Positions 1 through 8,297 of a stretch of 23,756 nt of DNA are shown here, in pieces. The translations under genes were made by a program, and so were the position numbers. The first letter of the stretch is position 1. Every line of letters begins with the position of its first letter. Under the pieces are notes generated by a model that was not told the origin of the DNA, searched no databases, and saw nothing but the letters and a program-made list of their open reading frames with translations. Source of the DNA: a virus; IMG/VR virus record IMGVR_UViG_3300025450_000125, positions 1 through 23,756 of that record; one strand, given 5' to 3'.

Positions 1-1725
1 CCGTCCCCATATAAACGAGGGGCTGGCGGTGGAATTTATTTACCTCCGGGCAAAGATGAAGCCGAACCTATTTGTGTGTACGAGCATGACTTGTACGTAG
101 TAAAACTTATGGAAGACCCTGCTGATGGTTTATCAGCTTTGGTTAGATTGCACTTACCTATGGATGGTGTTAAGGAGTTTGTAGTACCCAATTCAATAAT
201 TACAGTTAAAGATGAATTACGCAAAGTGTTAGCTAAAAATGGTGTAGCAGGTTCTACGTCACAAATGGCACACCTAGCGACATATATGAACATATTTGTT
301 AAGACACTTCAGTATAAGCACAAGGCAGAAATTATGAGAACTCAATTCGGATGGGTAGAAAACGATACCAAGTTTATTCTTGGTGACAGGGAAATTAGCA
401 AGGACGGTATATTTGGTAGTCCTCCGTCATCGGTTACGAAAGCTCTAGCCCACTATTTGCAACCCGCAGGTACGTTAGAGAAGTGGAAAGAAGTATTTAA
501 TCTGTACGCCAAGCCCGGACTTGAGGGTAATGCTTTCGCTGCGCTGACTGCTTTTGGTGCGCCACTATTTAAACTTACTGGGTTGAAAGGCGCAATCATT
601 AACGTAATGTTCAAGAAAGGTGGTTCGGGTAAGTCAACCGCATTGTTTATGTGTAACAGCGTATACGGCGCACCTGAGGCATTATGTTCTATCTGGAAGG
701 ACACCAACAACGCTAAGATGCAACGCTTGGGCTTACTGAATAACTTGCCCTACACCGTGGATGAGATCACTAACATATCCGCAGAGGACTTCTCTGACTT
801 GGCCTACGGTATGTCACAAGGTCGTGGTAAAGATCGTATGAAGGGGGCGACCAACGAATTACGTGACAACTCTACAACATGGCAAACCATATCCCTAGCA
901 AGTTCAAACGCCAGCTTCTATGAAAAACTAAGTAGTGCTAAAGCCGGTGCTAACGCTGAGATGCTTCGGTTGTTTGAATATGAGATTGCCCCGACTGATA
1001 TTATTTCCGTAGAAGAAGGTAAGCGCATGTTCGACCACCAGCTACGTGAAAACTATGGGCATGCAGGGGAAATATATCTGCAATGGTTGGTTAACAACAA
1101 GGATGAGGCCAAGAGGATTTTCGATAAAGCCCAATCCATGATCGACCAAGCACTAAGACTTACTGCCCCTGAGCGTTTCTGGTCTGGTTTGGTTGCATGT
1201 AACATAGCCGGTGGCGTTATTGCTAAGCGCTTGAAGCTGCATGACTACGATATGAACGCCATATTTAACTGGGCCGCTGAAGCAGTTAAGGGTATGCGCC
1301 ATGAGATTAAACCCCCACTCGACGATGCACCTAGCATTCTGGGCGACTATATCAACCGGCACATGCAAAACATCTTGGTAGTGAAAGCCGACAATGATAA
1401 CCGCACGTCAACCGCATCGTTGCCGAGCCTTGAACCAAAAGGACAACTACTTATCCGATATGAGCCTGACACCAAGCAGCTATATGTTGTTACCCGTGAT
1501 TTCCGTTCGGATTGCGTGGAGCGGCAGATTAACTATAAGGATACCCTGCAGGAGTTGAGACGCCGTGGGTTCTTTAAGGAGACGATGAATAAGCGTATGT
1601 CCAAAGGCATGAAGATCGTTTCCCCTGCAGTTAACACGCTAGTCTTTGATTGCTCCGATCCGGGGTTCTTGGATATGGACGGTTTGATAGCCCCGCAGCT
1701 ACCGAATGAAAATCGACCAAGTTGA
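1..1725 (+). CDS. DUF927-type primase/helicase ATPase, 5' end missing
   Basis: The frame is open from the first base, so the gene starts outside the window. The visible 574 residues are the C-terminal part of a phage replication protein of the DUF927 (helicase-like P-loop ATPase) family. A Walker A motif GGSGKST lies at residues 207-213 counted from the window edge. An acidic Walker B-like DE follows in TVDEIT (residues 254-255), then a sensor-like Asn in ASSNAS (about 303) and an Arg in MLRLFE (about 323) that could be an arginine finger. Family members usually pair this module with an N-terminal primase or DUF3987-like part, which would lie upstream. The likely role is unwinding or priming at the phage origin. 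This is the only large plus-strand gene and it converges on the minus-strand late genes, as a separate early or middle unit would. It overlaps the next gene by 20 bp. A GTG at 76 is only an internal codon. Family is fairly sure; exact activity is inferred. Confidence 0.85.
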   Translation, partial: PSPYKRGAGGGIYLPPGKDEAEPICVYEHDLYVVKLMEDPADGLSALVRLHLPMDGVKEFVVPNSIITVKDELRKVLAKNGVAGSTSQMAHLATYMNIFVKTLQYKHKAEIMRTQFGWVENDTKFILGDREISKDGIFGSPPSSVTKALAHYLQPAGTLEKWKEVFNLYAKPGLEGNAFAALTAFGAPLFKLTGLKGAIINVMFKKGGSGKSTALFMCNSVYGAPEALCSIWKDTNNAKMQRLGLLNNLPYTVDEITNISAEDFSDLAYGMSQGRGKDRMKGATNELRDNSTTWQTISLASSNASFYEKLSSAKAGANAEMLRLFEYEIAPTDIISVEEGKRMFDHQLRENYGHAGEIYLQWLVNNKDEAKRIFDKAQSMIDQALRLTAPERFWSGLVACNIAGGVIAKRLKLHDYDMNAIFNWAAEAVKGMRHEIKPPLDDAPSILGDYINRHMQNILVVKADNDNRTSTASLPSLEPKGQLLIRYEPDTKQLYVVTRDFRSDCVERQINYKDTLQELRRRGFFKETMNKRMSKGMKIVSPAVNTLVFDCSDPGFLDMDGLIAPQLPNENRPS

Positions 1726-1900
1726 CTACAACATTAACTGGCGCAAGTTTAAACCGGGGTATTCTTTTTTTATACCCTGCATAGCTTGCACCGAGGCTAA
1801 AAAGACTTTGAGAGAAGTAGCTAGGAAATCTAAGATGAACATAGTTATGAAGACCGTGATTGAAGAGGGCATTCGAGGCATACGAGTGTGGCGTGTCTAA
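1706..1900 (+). CDS. conserved small phage protein, 64 aa
   Basis: The 64-residue protein starts at an ATG inside the end of the DUF927 gene (20-bp overlap in another frame), an arrangement that suggests translational coupling. Its pattern is a Trp/Phe-rich start (INWRKFKPG), then SFFIPCIAC, a short basic helix, and an end reading VIEEGIRGIRVWRV. From memory this layout resembles small phage proteins found beside replication genes, but I know of no assigned function. Basic residues (about 13 Lys/Arg) could suit nucleic-acid or protein binding. Only two Cys are present (IPCIAC), too few for a zinc site in a monomer. It sits just before a terminator, so it is the last gene of the plus-strand unit. 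Confidence 0.7.
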   Translation: MKIDQVDYNINWRKFKPGYSFFIPCIACTEAKKTLREVARKSKMNIVMKTVIEEGIRGIRVWRV

Positions 1901-1919
1901 GCTATAATAGCTTTGTTTT
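1899..1919 (+). terminator. weak inverted repeat before the main terminator
   Basis: AAGCTAT and ATAGCTT (1899-1905 and 1907-1913) form an AT-rich inverted repeat that begins inside the TAA stop of the 64-aa gene and is followed by TGTTTT. Only about five pairs with a five-base loop are sterically likely, so it is at best a weak accessory terminator upstream of the strong one at 1935-1960. Confidence 0.3.
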
Positions 1920-1934
1920 CCTTGGAAGTGCTTT

Positions 1935-1960
1935 CCCCCGCTCAGTGCGGGGGTTTTTTT
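1935..1960 (+). terminator. intrinsic terminator of the plus-strand unit
   Basis: A perfect 7-bp GC-rich stem (CCCCCGC / GCGGGGG) with loop TCAGT is followed directly by seven T residues. It lies 34 bp after the stop of the 64-aa gene. On the minus strand there is no T tract after the hairpin, so it should act mainly on plus-strand transcription. The stop codon of the minus-strand 2109-aa gene (1959-1961) overlaps the T tract, so the two converging units share this boundary. The hairpin could still protect the 3' end of the late mRNA. Confidence 0.9.
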
Positions 1961-4900
1961 ATTTGGGAGAAGCGTTCTTGAGCGTTGGTATCAGGTACGG
2001 AGCTAATTTTTTATCTATCTGCATTCCGTGGAACGATAACCCTCTTTTCTCCACAGCGGCTTTGATAGAATTTGTTATAGTGTCCGGCGTAATAATATAT
2101 TTCTCTGCGGGATACCTATTATTAAACTGTCGTATCTGATTAATTGCTTTTTGGATATCTTTGTTATCTTTATTTTTTTCAAGCAGCGCTGTGTCTAATT
2201 GCTTAAGCACATCCGTGCGTTCTCTGGAGGCTTTTATCTCTTCTTTCATTAGATTGAAGTTAGCCTCTTGGCGACTAGATAATCGAGTGCTTTGAAATCC
2301 TAGCGTTTGAGCAGCTAATGTAATTGGAGTTATTTCGTCTTTTTTTAGTACCGGCAATCCTGTTTTGGTTGTAGCACCCTCTTCTCTTAGTCTCTCAGCA
2401 GTTACTGCACCACGGAAGAACGCAGGTACGAGCTTCTCTAACCCACGCAATATCTGCCCGTTATGGAAATCATCTAATGCCCCTACCATATTAATACCAG
2501 TTGATACACCGGGGCCTAAGTTAGCTAGTACATAGTTCTGTACGGTCTCTAAAGCAGTTTTGCCTTCCTTTGCACCACGGAACCATAAACCATCAAAAGA
2601 GGTACGTGAACCGATGTTCATGTCAGTCAGCTCAGAAATTGCACCTTTTTCTAATATTTTAGCTAGTGTATGCTCTTTACCGTCCAGCCCAGTAATTGTA
2701 GGTGTACCGAACATTTTTGGTAAGAATTCATAACGGAACCGTAAATCGGAATTATCAGCGGTTAACGGATTCTTGCGGCGGCGCTTTTTCTTTTCTTCTT
2801 CGTCGCCAAACATATCCATAGCGGCATCAATTGCTGCACATATTGTGCTGTACAGAGGCATACCAACTAACCCGTGGAACATACCACCCATAACCAGTAC
2901 CCCACTTAAGCGATGGAGAGCTGGCAGCATTTCCTTAGGATTAGTCACATTCATTGCGTGGTACATATTACGTACAAAGAACGAAGTCATGTTAACTGCA
3001 TACATCTTAAACTGCCCAAGCGTTTTACCTACAAAGTTCTGCATATAGCGAGGACGGTTAAAGTTGTCGTAACGGCCTAGCAATTCTTGAGTGGTATCAA
3101 TAGCTTTTTGTACCGACGCTTCGAAGTCTTTGGTCTTTTCGTATTCAAGCTCGAACGTCATCATGTAAGTCATTTCACGGCTAAGACGTTCAGCTCCGTT
3201 AAACAAAGCAGACATAACACGGGCAGTCTTTTGTAGTGCTGCACCGGCAACGCTCTCTGCAATATTAGACGGAGTACGGTTACGATTTGTAAGGATAGAC
3301 GTATTAGTAGTTGTAGTAAGCCCTCTATCCACCGCCTCTTGGAATGCACGTTGGGCTAGATCGCTACCCCTAACAATCGAAGAAGAACCTATTGAAGGTG
3401 ATGTATGGGTAACGTCTCCGTTAGCTTCTACTTTGTTAACCCCAACGGCTTTAAATATGTTAGCGTACTTGGCAAACTTCTTAGCGGCAGCGCCATAACC
3501 ATACTGTTGGTTTAGTGTTGGCATAACCATGATGGGGACAGACGCAAGTTGCGTAGCTGCAGACGCTGCGCTGGTAAGAAGCCAGTAGTAAGCAAATTGG
3601 TTTATCTTCGTTGTTAAGAAGCCCTGCTCAGGAGGGTTCATTTCTTGCATAGCTCTTTGCTTGAACTCGTTTATAAACAGCTCATATTTAGCACGAGCTT
3701 GTGCGGGCATGCCTTCTAGGTTGTCACGACCGCTTTGCAATTCATTTTCTAGGTCAGAACCATAACGCAACTTAGCAGCTTGGTTAGCCATACGGGTTGC
3801 AGATACTTTAAAGTTGCGCAACACATCCGAACTGAAACCAGTTACTTTGTCAGCATGTAAGAATTGCTTACGGAAGCTCTTTTCTGGAAGAGTCATCAAG
3901 TACGTCTGGTATAACTGATCCTTAAGAGCTTCTTTATCAAAGTCCGTCTTTGCAGTAGCCGCATCGATTGCAGAGAACATATCAGTTAGCATCTTACTCT
4001 CGCCACTGAATTCGTTGCGCAATGCGCCCATGTTGTCGCCAGCTTTAAATATATCGCTCTTATTGTCTACGCCCAAATCTCTAGCACGTTTGAGCAAGAA
4101 TAAGTTACGTGCAGTACCAGATTCGAATAAATAAAATTCTCTACCTTTAGGTCCGTTCACCCGCAACCAGTAGTTGCCTTCACGCATAAATGGAAAGTAC
4201 TCACCCTTTTTATCCGCCTCTTCTTGCATTTGGCGAACCGCTGCCATCAACTTTCCTTTTGGCGTATTAGGGTCATTTATACTGCCTTCAATTTGCATCG
4301 AGTTGATTCTACGGTCAAGCAGATGTCTAGTTAATTCGTAGTTGTCTTTGTAGAACTTACGAACCATTTTATAAATATCATGTCCACCCTTAAACTCACC
4401 TAGCGCATCCCATTTTTTATAGACCTCTTGGATACCTGCAGTGCGAGTATCTATTTCTGATTGGGTAGCTTTACGGGTAGCTTCGTTTATGTTGGGGTCA
4501 TTTAGAGTAGCCCTAAGGGAATTCAGTTGGCTATCGTTCTTAATAGCGTCATTAGCATTCGCATGTTCTACAGGACTTATACCTACTAGACGAGCTAAGT
4601 GCATGGCATCAGCAAGAGTATTCTTAGCATTTTTAGCACTACGAATAAACTTGCTTATTTGTTCAGCCTTCTTAGAAAAAGCCGCCCGCATATTGATACG
4701 CATTGCAGACATATGTTGGGTTGTATCGTCTATGCGTTTAAGCGCAGGTATCTTATCCCCCATCCAACGCACGATATCCACCGATTGCATAGCACCTAAT
4801 AACTTAGTTATAAACGCATTACCCATAGCAGGGAGGCTGGCGTTCATTAAGTCATTAAAATCTTGTGCATTACGTGAACGTGCAAGGCCACCTAATAGCC

Positions 4901-7900
4901 CCGTCATTTCCGTAGCGTCTTTTGATAGCTCCAGCTTTTTTAGGTCCGCATCTACTTTTTCTTGAACCTTATCAAGTTTTTCTGCCGCACCTTCTACAGC
5001 CTTGACATCTTTAGGCGTATACTGCATCAGCCCTTCGGTAACAAGCATCAAGTCTTGGAAAGCGTTAACACTTCCTTCGGGCATACCGAATGCGTTAGCT
5101 AGCGCACGTACAAATTTAGTAAACAGATTCTTAAAGAACCCCGGCGCACCTTGCTTTGCTTTACCTTGGGTATTAGCTAAGAACTCTTGCACATCAGGCT
5201 CAGTCATACCATAGGCAACAAATTCTTTTAAGTCGTCTAATATGCCTACGCCGCCTTTTTTGCGAGCAGAGAACAATCTATCTAGTGCAGCAGGGACTTC
5301 TTGCCCCATCATTTTGGCTTCTGTATACGCTGCTGCCGTCTCATCGACGATATCTTTAAGCTCAGTTATTAACCGTTCAAGGCGTGGGTCTACTGGGAGT
5401 CCTTCTGCAACTGCTCTTTCGTATTCTGCAATCTGCTCAATGGTTGCACCATGCACGGCTTCATGCAGGAATGTTTTAAAGGTTAACCCGCCACCACCTT
5501 CAAACTTATCGCCCCGTAAAATCAAATACTTTTTGCCATCTTCGGTCGTAAAGTAAATACCGTTGGCGTCTTTAAACTTGTCTTTTAAACTTTGTCCGTC
5601 ACGCAGGGAGATATCAGGTAAGTCTGCTTCTGATTGTGCAACTATGTAATTGACATCTTTTAGGAATGGTTTTAGGCGTTGGGCAAGAGTCCTTTCAAAA
5701 GCATTCCCGGTCTTTACTATATGATCTATAGCAGCCGTTGCGGTCTTATAAGCTGCAAGCCTAGCGCCCCTTACCAAATCTACTAACTGCGCAGCAAGAG
5801 AAACTCTATCTGATAATTTGGCGTTAGGTGCAAGTTCTTTTGCTTTCCGTTTACGTGGTGGATTATCAATCCTATGCTGTTCAAGAACCGTCGGGATATT
5901 TGCTTTTTTCTTAGCAGCGATACGATCCTTGGCTAGGGCTACCTCTTCTGGGGTTACATTATTTGCAGTCAGTGCAGCGGCAGCTTTTTCTTTTGCCGCT
6001 TTGTGAGGTCTTTGTGTAAGCTCAACCAAACCTTCAACCAGATTGTTACGTTGGGTTTTATTTGTTTTATCCCAAGAAGCAGCTTGCTCAAGGCTTTCGG
6101 CCTCTTCTAGATTGTTTGGTTCAACCGCAAGGTCACTTATTAGCTTGTCTGCGTATCGGCTTTCTGCATTAGCAGTCTTTGCTTGTGCTTTTTGTAACGG
6201 CGTTCTTGCTTTCTTTTCTACAACTGGCTCAGCTATAGCTGATTGAAATTTAGTACCGTTACCAAATGCCCAAACATCCCCACTTTTTTTGGCATATCCT
6301 TGCGCCATACTTGAAGACATACGTGGTCCAGTATCCATTACATTTCTGGCTACTAATGCTTCTCCGGGTTTTAAGGTACGTGCTTTTTTATCGAATTCAA
6401 ATTTATCAAATAACCCATTCCTATCTAATTGAAACTCAGTTACGTTGTCAACTTTAGCGTACATGGGGTATACAACCCCACCAGTTACCCCAAATTCTGC
6501 GGTAGGGTCTCCTGCATAAGACGAAGCTATGTATGGGTTGTCTGAAGTAAAAATTGCATATCCGGGTCTCCCAGAAAACGGGTCAACTGCCCCACCTACT
6601 AACCCCCGATATAAAACTAATGGTTTACCCTCACTATCTACAGCTTTACTATTACCAAACCATTTTTTAGTTGATGGGTTTATTGCGGTTTCTGTGGCGG
6701 GAGCAACTTCTTCTTGTTGCGCATTTTTTGGTGTAACTTGGGCTACTGGCGGGGTAGCCGCAACTTCTTCTGGTGCGGTTGGTATTGCAGTTACTGGAGT
6801 TACCTCAGTTGTGGTTTCAGCTTTTTCTAGTTTAGCTTCCGCCTTCTTTAGCTCTTGTCTAGCCTTGTTAACTTCAACCTGCGCTTCTTTCTTAATTTCA
6901 GGCGTATCTGCTTCTACAAGCTTTATTTCAGCTTCTCTTAACTGCGCAGCTTTTGCATCTACTTCGGATACTTCTGGTGCTAATGCACTTGGCTGAAGTC
7001 CTTCTCCTTCATCAACCCGTCCAGCAGGTCCGCTAACGCTAGCCAATCGTTCAGGACTAAGTGCCTCAGGTCCTCCGGCGGTGGTTCCTCCATCGCTAGG
7101 CAATGAAACGCCTTGCTCACTTGTTCCGGTGTCAACTCTAGTAGGTGGTCTTCCATTTAACTCCCCTTCTAATCTTTGACGAGCCATCGCTACGGCGGTA
7201 TCTTTAGGGATGCCATATTCCTGCTCAAGCTCAACAGCTAAATCTAGTACTGCCTTTTCATCTACTTTAACAGGAGTTTGTGGAATTGTCTGTCCTGCAG
7301 CTTGTGCTTGCCCTTGTTTCTCTGCCGTATCAAGGGGCATTGTAGGTATTGGTGTACCTGCAGCAGATTCTACCTTTGGTCCGGGCGGTGGCGCTGCTTG
7401 TTGCCCTTGCTGGGTAAATACTTCCTTACCCCCTTGAACTGTTGCACCTAAACCACCCCCAACAATACCAGCTTCCAACGCTTGCAATGCTAGCTCTTTT
7501 GGGTCTACACCCTTTTCTGTACCAACCGTTTCAGCTAATCCAGATGCAACTTCTTCGGCAGCTTCCGTACCAAACTGTATACCGGCCTCTTTAGCTATTC
7601 TCGTACCAGCAGTAGCCCCGGTTACGTGTTGTCCTTTTAACAACCCTTTAGTAGCAAATCTTTCTAGGTAAGTCTCAACCACGGCTCCGGCAGCGGAAGT
7701 GGCAACGTCGGCAACTGTTGCATCCTCTAAAGATTTTTTGTCGTTCTGGAGGCGGTTATTTAGTATTTCATTAGTACGGGCTGTTATATACGCAGGGCTA
7801 GCCACCATAGCAGCTGCCATATCTGGAGAGGAAGATATGATCCTTTCAGCAATAAACGGAACTAACAGAAGAGGTTTACCGGGCAATTCCCCCAATGTTG

Positions 7901-8288
7901 TGGTAGGCGCATAGCCGATATCTTTACCCCAATCTTTTAGGGACTTTGCAAAATCAAACAAAGGTTGTAATTGTTGTTTATTCTTTAAATCTTCTTCAGA
8001 TACACCTGATATAGGAAGTTTAGATTCAAGATAGTCCCCAACATTTTCAGCTACTCTTGCTACACCTTCTACACCTTCACCAGCTAGACTAGCAGCTCTT
8101 GATGCTAGACCCATAAAAGGGTTTTGTGTTTTAGGCCCTTGTTGCGCACTGGGTTCTTCTACCTTAGGGATAACACCAAGCTCCTCAGGTGTGTATTCTT
8201 TTTGTTTGGTAGTTATACCAAGTTCTTCAGGGGTATATTCTTTTTGAGCTTGTATACCAAGTTCTTGTGGGGTAAATTCTTGTACCAT
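1959..8288 (-). CDS. giant polyvalent virion protein with ART and zincin domains
   Basis: This 2109-residue protein is probably packaged in the virion and delivered into the host. I chose the ATG at 8288 because AAGGGG (8299-8294) sits just before it; two in-frame GTG codons at 8294 and 8291 are less well placed. Features in order: three repeats of the [FY]TP[QE]ELG type (residues 4-39); a coiled coil (about 450-490); an ART-PolyVal-like ADP-ribosyltransferase domain opening at W543 (WFGNSKAVD, then LVLYRG and FTSDNP), closing near DVWAFGNGTKFQSA; and a zincin motif HEAVH at 942-946 with a possible third ligand E1022 in KEFVAYG. Then follow long helical regions. From about 1545 to 1930 there are hydrophobic stretches (YYWLLTSAASAATQL; LVMGGMFHGLVGMPLYS), a basic run EEEKKKRRRK near 1838 and a tail resembling large-polyvalent-protein-associated domains such as LPD38. 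Polyvalent proteins of phages and conjugative elements carry such mixtures (Iyer and colleagues). Targets are unknown. It is the last gene of the late unit, starting 9 bp after the previous stop. Confidence 0.85.
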   Translation of the reverse strand: MVQEFTPQELGIQAQKEYTPEELGITTKQKEYTPEELGVIPKVEEPSAQQGPKTQNPFMGLASRAASLAGEGVEGVARVAENVGDYLESKLPISGVSEEDLKNKQQLQPLFDFAKSLKDWGKDIGYAPTTTLGELPGKPLLLVPFIAERIISSSPDMAAAMVASPAYITARTNEILNNRLQNDKKSLEDATVADVATSAAGAVVETYLERFATKGLLKGQHVTGATAGTRIAKEAGIQFGTEAAEEVASGLAETVGTEKGVDPKELALQALEAGIVGGGLGATVQGGKEVFTQQGQQAAPPPGPKVESAAGTPIPTMPLDTAEKQGQAQAAGQTIPQTPVKVDEKAVLDLAVELEQEYGIPKDTAVAMARQRLEGELNGRPPTRVDTGTSEQGVSLPSDGGTTAGGPEALSPERLASVSGPAGRVDEGEGLQPSALAPEVSEVDAKAAQLREAEIKLVEADTPEIKKEAQVEVNKARQELKKAEAKLEKAETTTEVTPVTAIPTAPEEVAATPPVAQVTPKNAQQEEVAPATETAINPSTKKWFGNSKAVDSEGKPLVLYRGLVGGAVDPFSGRPGYAIFTSDNPYIASSYAGDPTAEFGVTGGVVYPMYAKVDNVTEFQLDRNGLFDKFEFDKKARTLKPGEALVARNVMDTGPRMSSSMAQGYAKKSGDVWAFGNGTKFQSAIAEPVVEKKARTPLQKAQAKTANAESRYADKLISDLAVEPNNLEEAESLEQAASWDKTNKTQRNNLVEGLVELTQRPHKAAKEKAAAALTANNVTPEEVALAKDRIAAKKKANIPTVLEQHRIDNPPRKRKAKELAPNAKLSDRVSLAAQLVDLVRGARLAAYKTATAAIDHIVKTGNAFERTLAQRLKPFLKDVNYIVAQSEADLPDISLRDGQSLKDKFKDANGIYFTTEDGKKYLILRGDKFEGGGGLTFKTFLHEAVHGATIEQIAEYERAVAEGLPVDPRLERLITELKDIVDETAAAYTEAKMMGQEVPAALDRLFSARKKGGVGILDDLKEFVAYGMTEPDVQEFLANTQGKAKQGAPGFFKNLFTKFVRALANAFGMPEGSVNAFQDLMLVTEGLMQYTPKDVKAVEGAAEKLDKVQEKVDADLKKLELSKDATEMTGLLGGLARSRNAQDFNDLMNASLPAMGNAFITKLLGAMQSVDIVRWMGDKIPALKRIDDTTQHMSAMRINMRAAFSKKAEQISKFIRSAKNAKNTLADAMHLARLVGISPVEHANANDAIKNDSQLNSLRATLNDPNINEATRKATQSEIDTRTAGIQEVYKKWDALGEFKGGHDIYKMVRKFYKDNYELTRHLLDRRINSMQIEGSINDPNTPKGKLMAAVRQMQEEADKKGEYFPFMREGNYWLRVNGPKGREFYLFESGTARNLFLLKRARDLGVDNKSDIFKAGDNMGALRNEFSGESKMLTDMFSAIDAATAKTDFDKEALKDQLYQTYLMTLPEKSFRKQFLHADKVTGFSSDVLRNFKVSATRMANQAAKLRYGSDLENELQSGRDNLEGMPAQARAKYELFINEFKQRAMQEMNPPEQGFLTTKINQFAYYWLLTSAASAATQLASVPIMVMPTLNQQYGYGAAAKKFAKYANIFKAVGVNKVEANGDVTHTSPSIGSSSIVRGSDLAQRAFQEAVDRGLTTTTNTSILTNRNRTPSNIAESVAGAALQKTARVMSALFNGAERLSREMTYMMTFELEYEKTKDFEASVQKAIDTTQELLGRYDNFNRPRYMQNFVGKTLGQFKMYAVNMTSFFVRNMYHAMNVTNPKEMLPALHRLSGVLVMGGMFHGLVGMPLYSTICAAIDAAMDMFGDEEEKKKRRRKNPLTADNSDLRFRYEFLPKMFGTPTITGLDGKEHTLAKILEKGAISELTDMNIGSRTSFDGLWFRGAKEGKTALETVQNYVLANLGPGVSTGINMVGALDDFHNGQILRGLEKLVPAFFRGAVTAERLREEGATTKTGLPVLKKDEITPITLAAQTLGFQSTRLSSRQEANFNLMKEEIKASRERTDVLKQLDTALLEKNKDNKDIQKAINQIRQFNNRYPAEKYIITPDTITNSIKAAVEKRGLSFHGMQIDKKLAPYLIPTLKNASPK
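8168..8279 (-). repeat. three YTPEELG protein repeats at the N-terminus
   Basis: Residues 4-39 of the polyvalent protein hold EFTPQELGI, EYTPEELGI and EYTPEELGV, spaced 13 and 14 residues apart. At DNA level the copies differ mostly at third codon positions (for example CCTGAAGAACTTGGT versus CCTGAGGAGCTTGGT). This suggests the peptide itself is kept by selection and is not just a recent DNA duplication. A short linear binding or packaging signal is a plausible reading. Confidence 0.75.
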
Positions 8289-8297
8289 CACCACCCC

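Noticed and set aside
1903-1908. TATAAT, a perfect -10 hexamer
   Set aside because: It is part of an AT-rich inverted repeat, has no -35 at proper spacing and would transcribe straight into the strong terminator.
1888-2139. 83-codon plus-strand frame spanning the terminator
   Set aside because: It runs through the terminator hairpin and antisense into the 2109-aa gene, with no ribosome site.
4441-4965. 174-codon plus-strand reading frame
   Set aside because: It is antisense within the clear 2109-aa gene, has no ribosome site and no recognisable motif. Similar antisense frames at 5242-5556, 6529-6996 and 11133-11546 are rejected for the same reason.
8289-8294. GTG starts of the 2109-aa gene
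   Set aside because: AAGGGG is best spaced for the ATG at 8288; the GTG codons lie too close to it.
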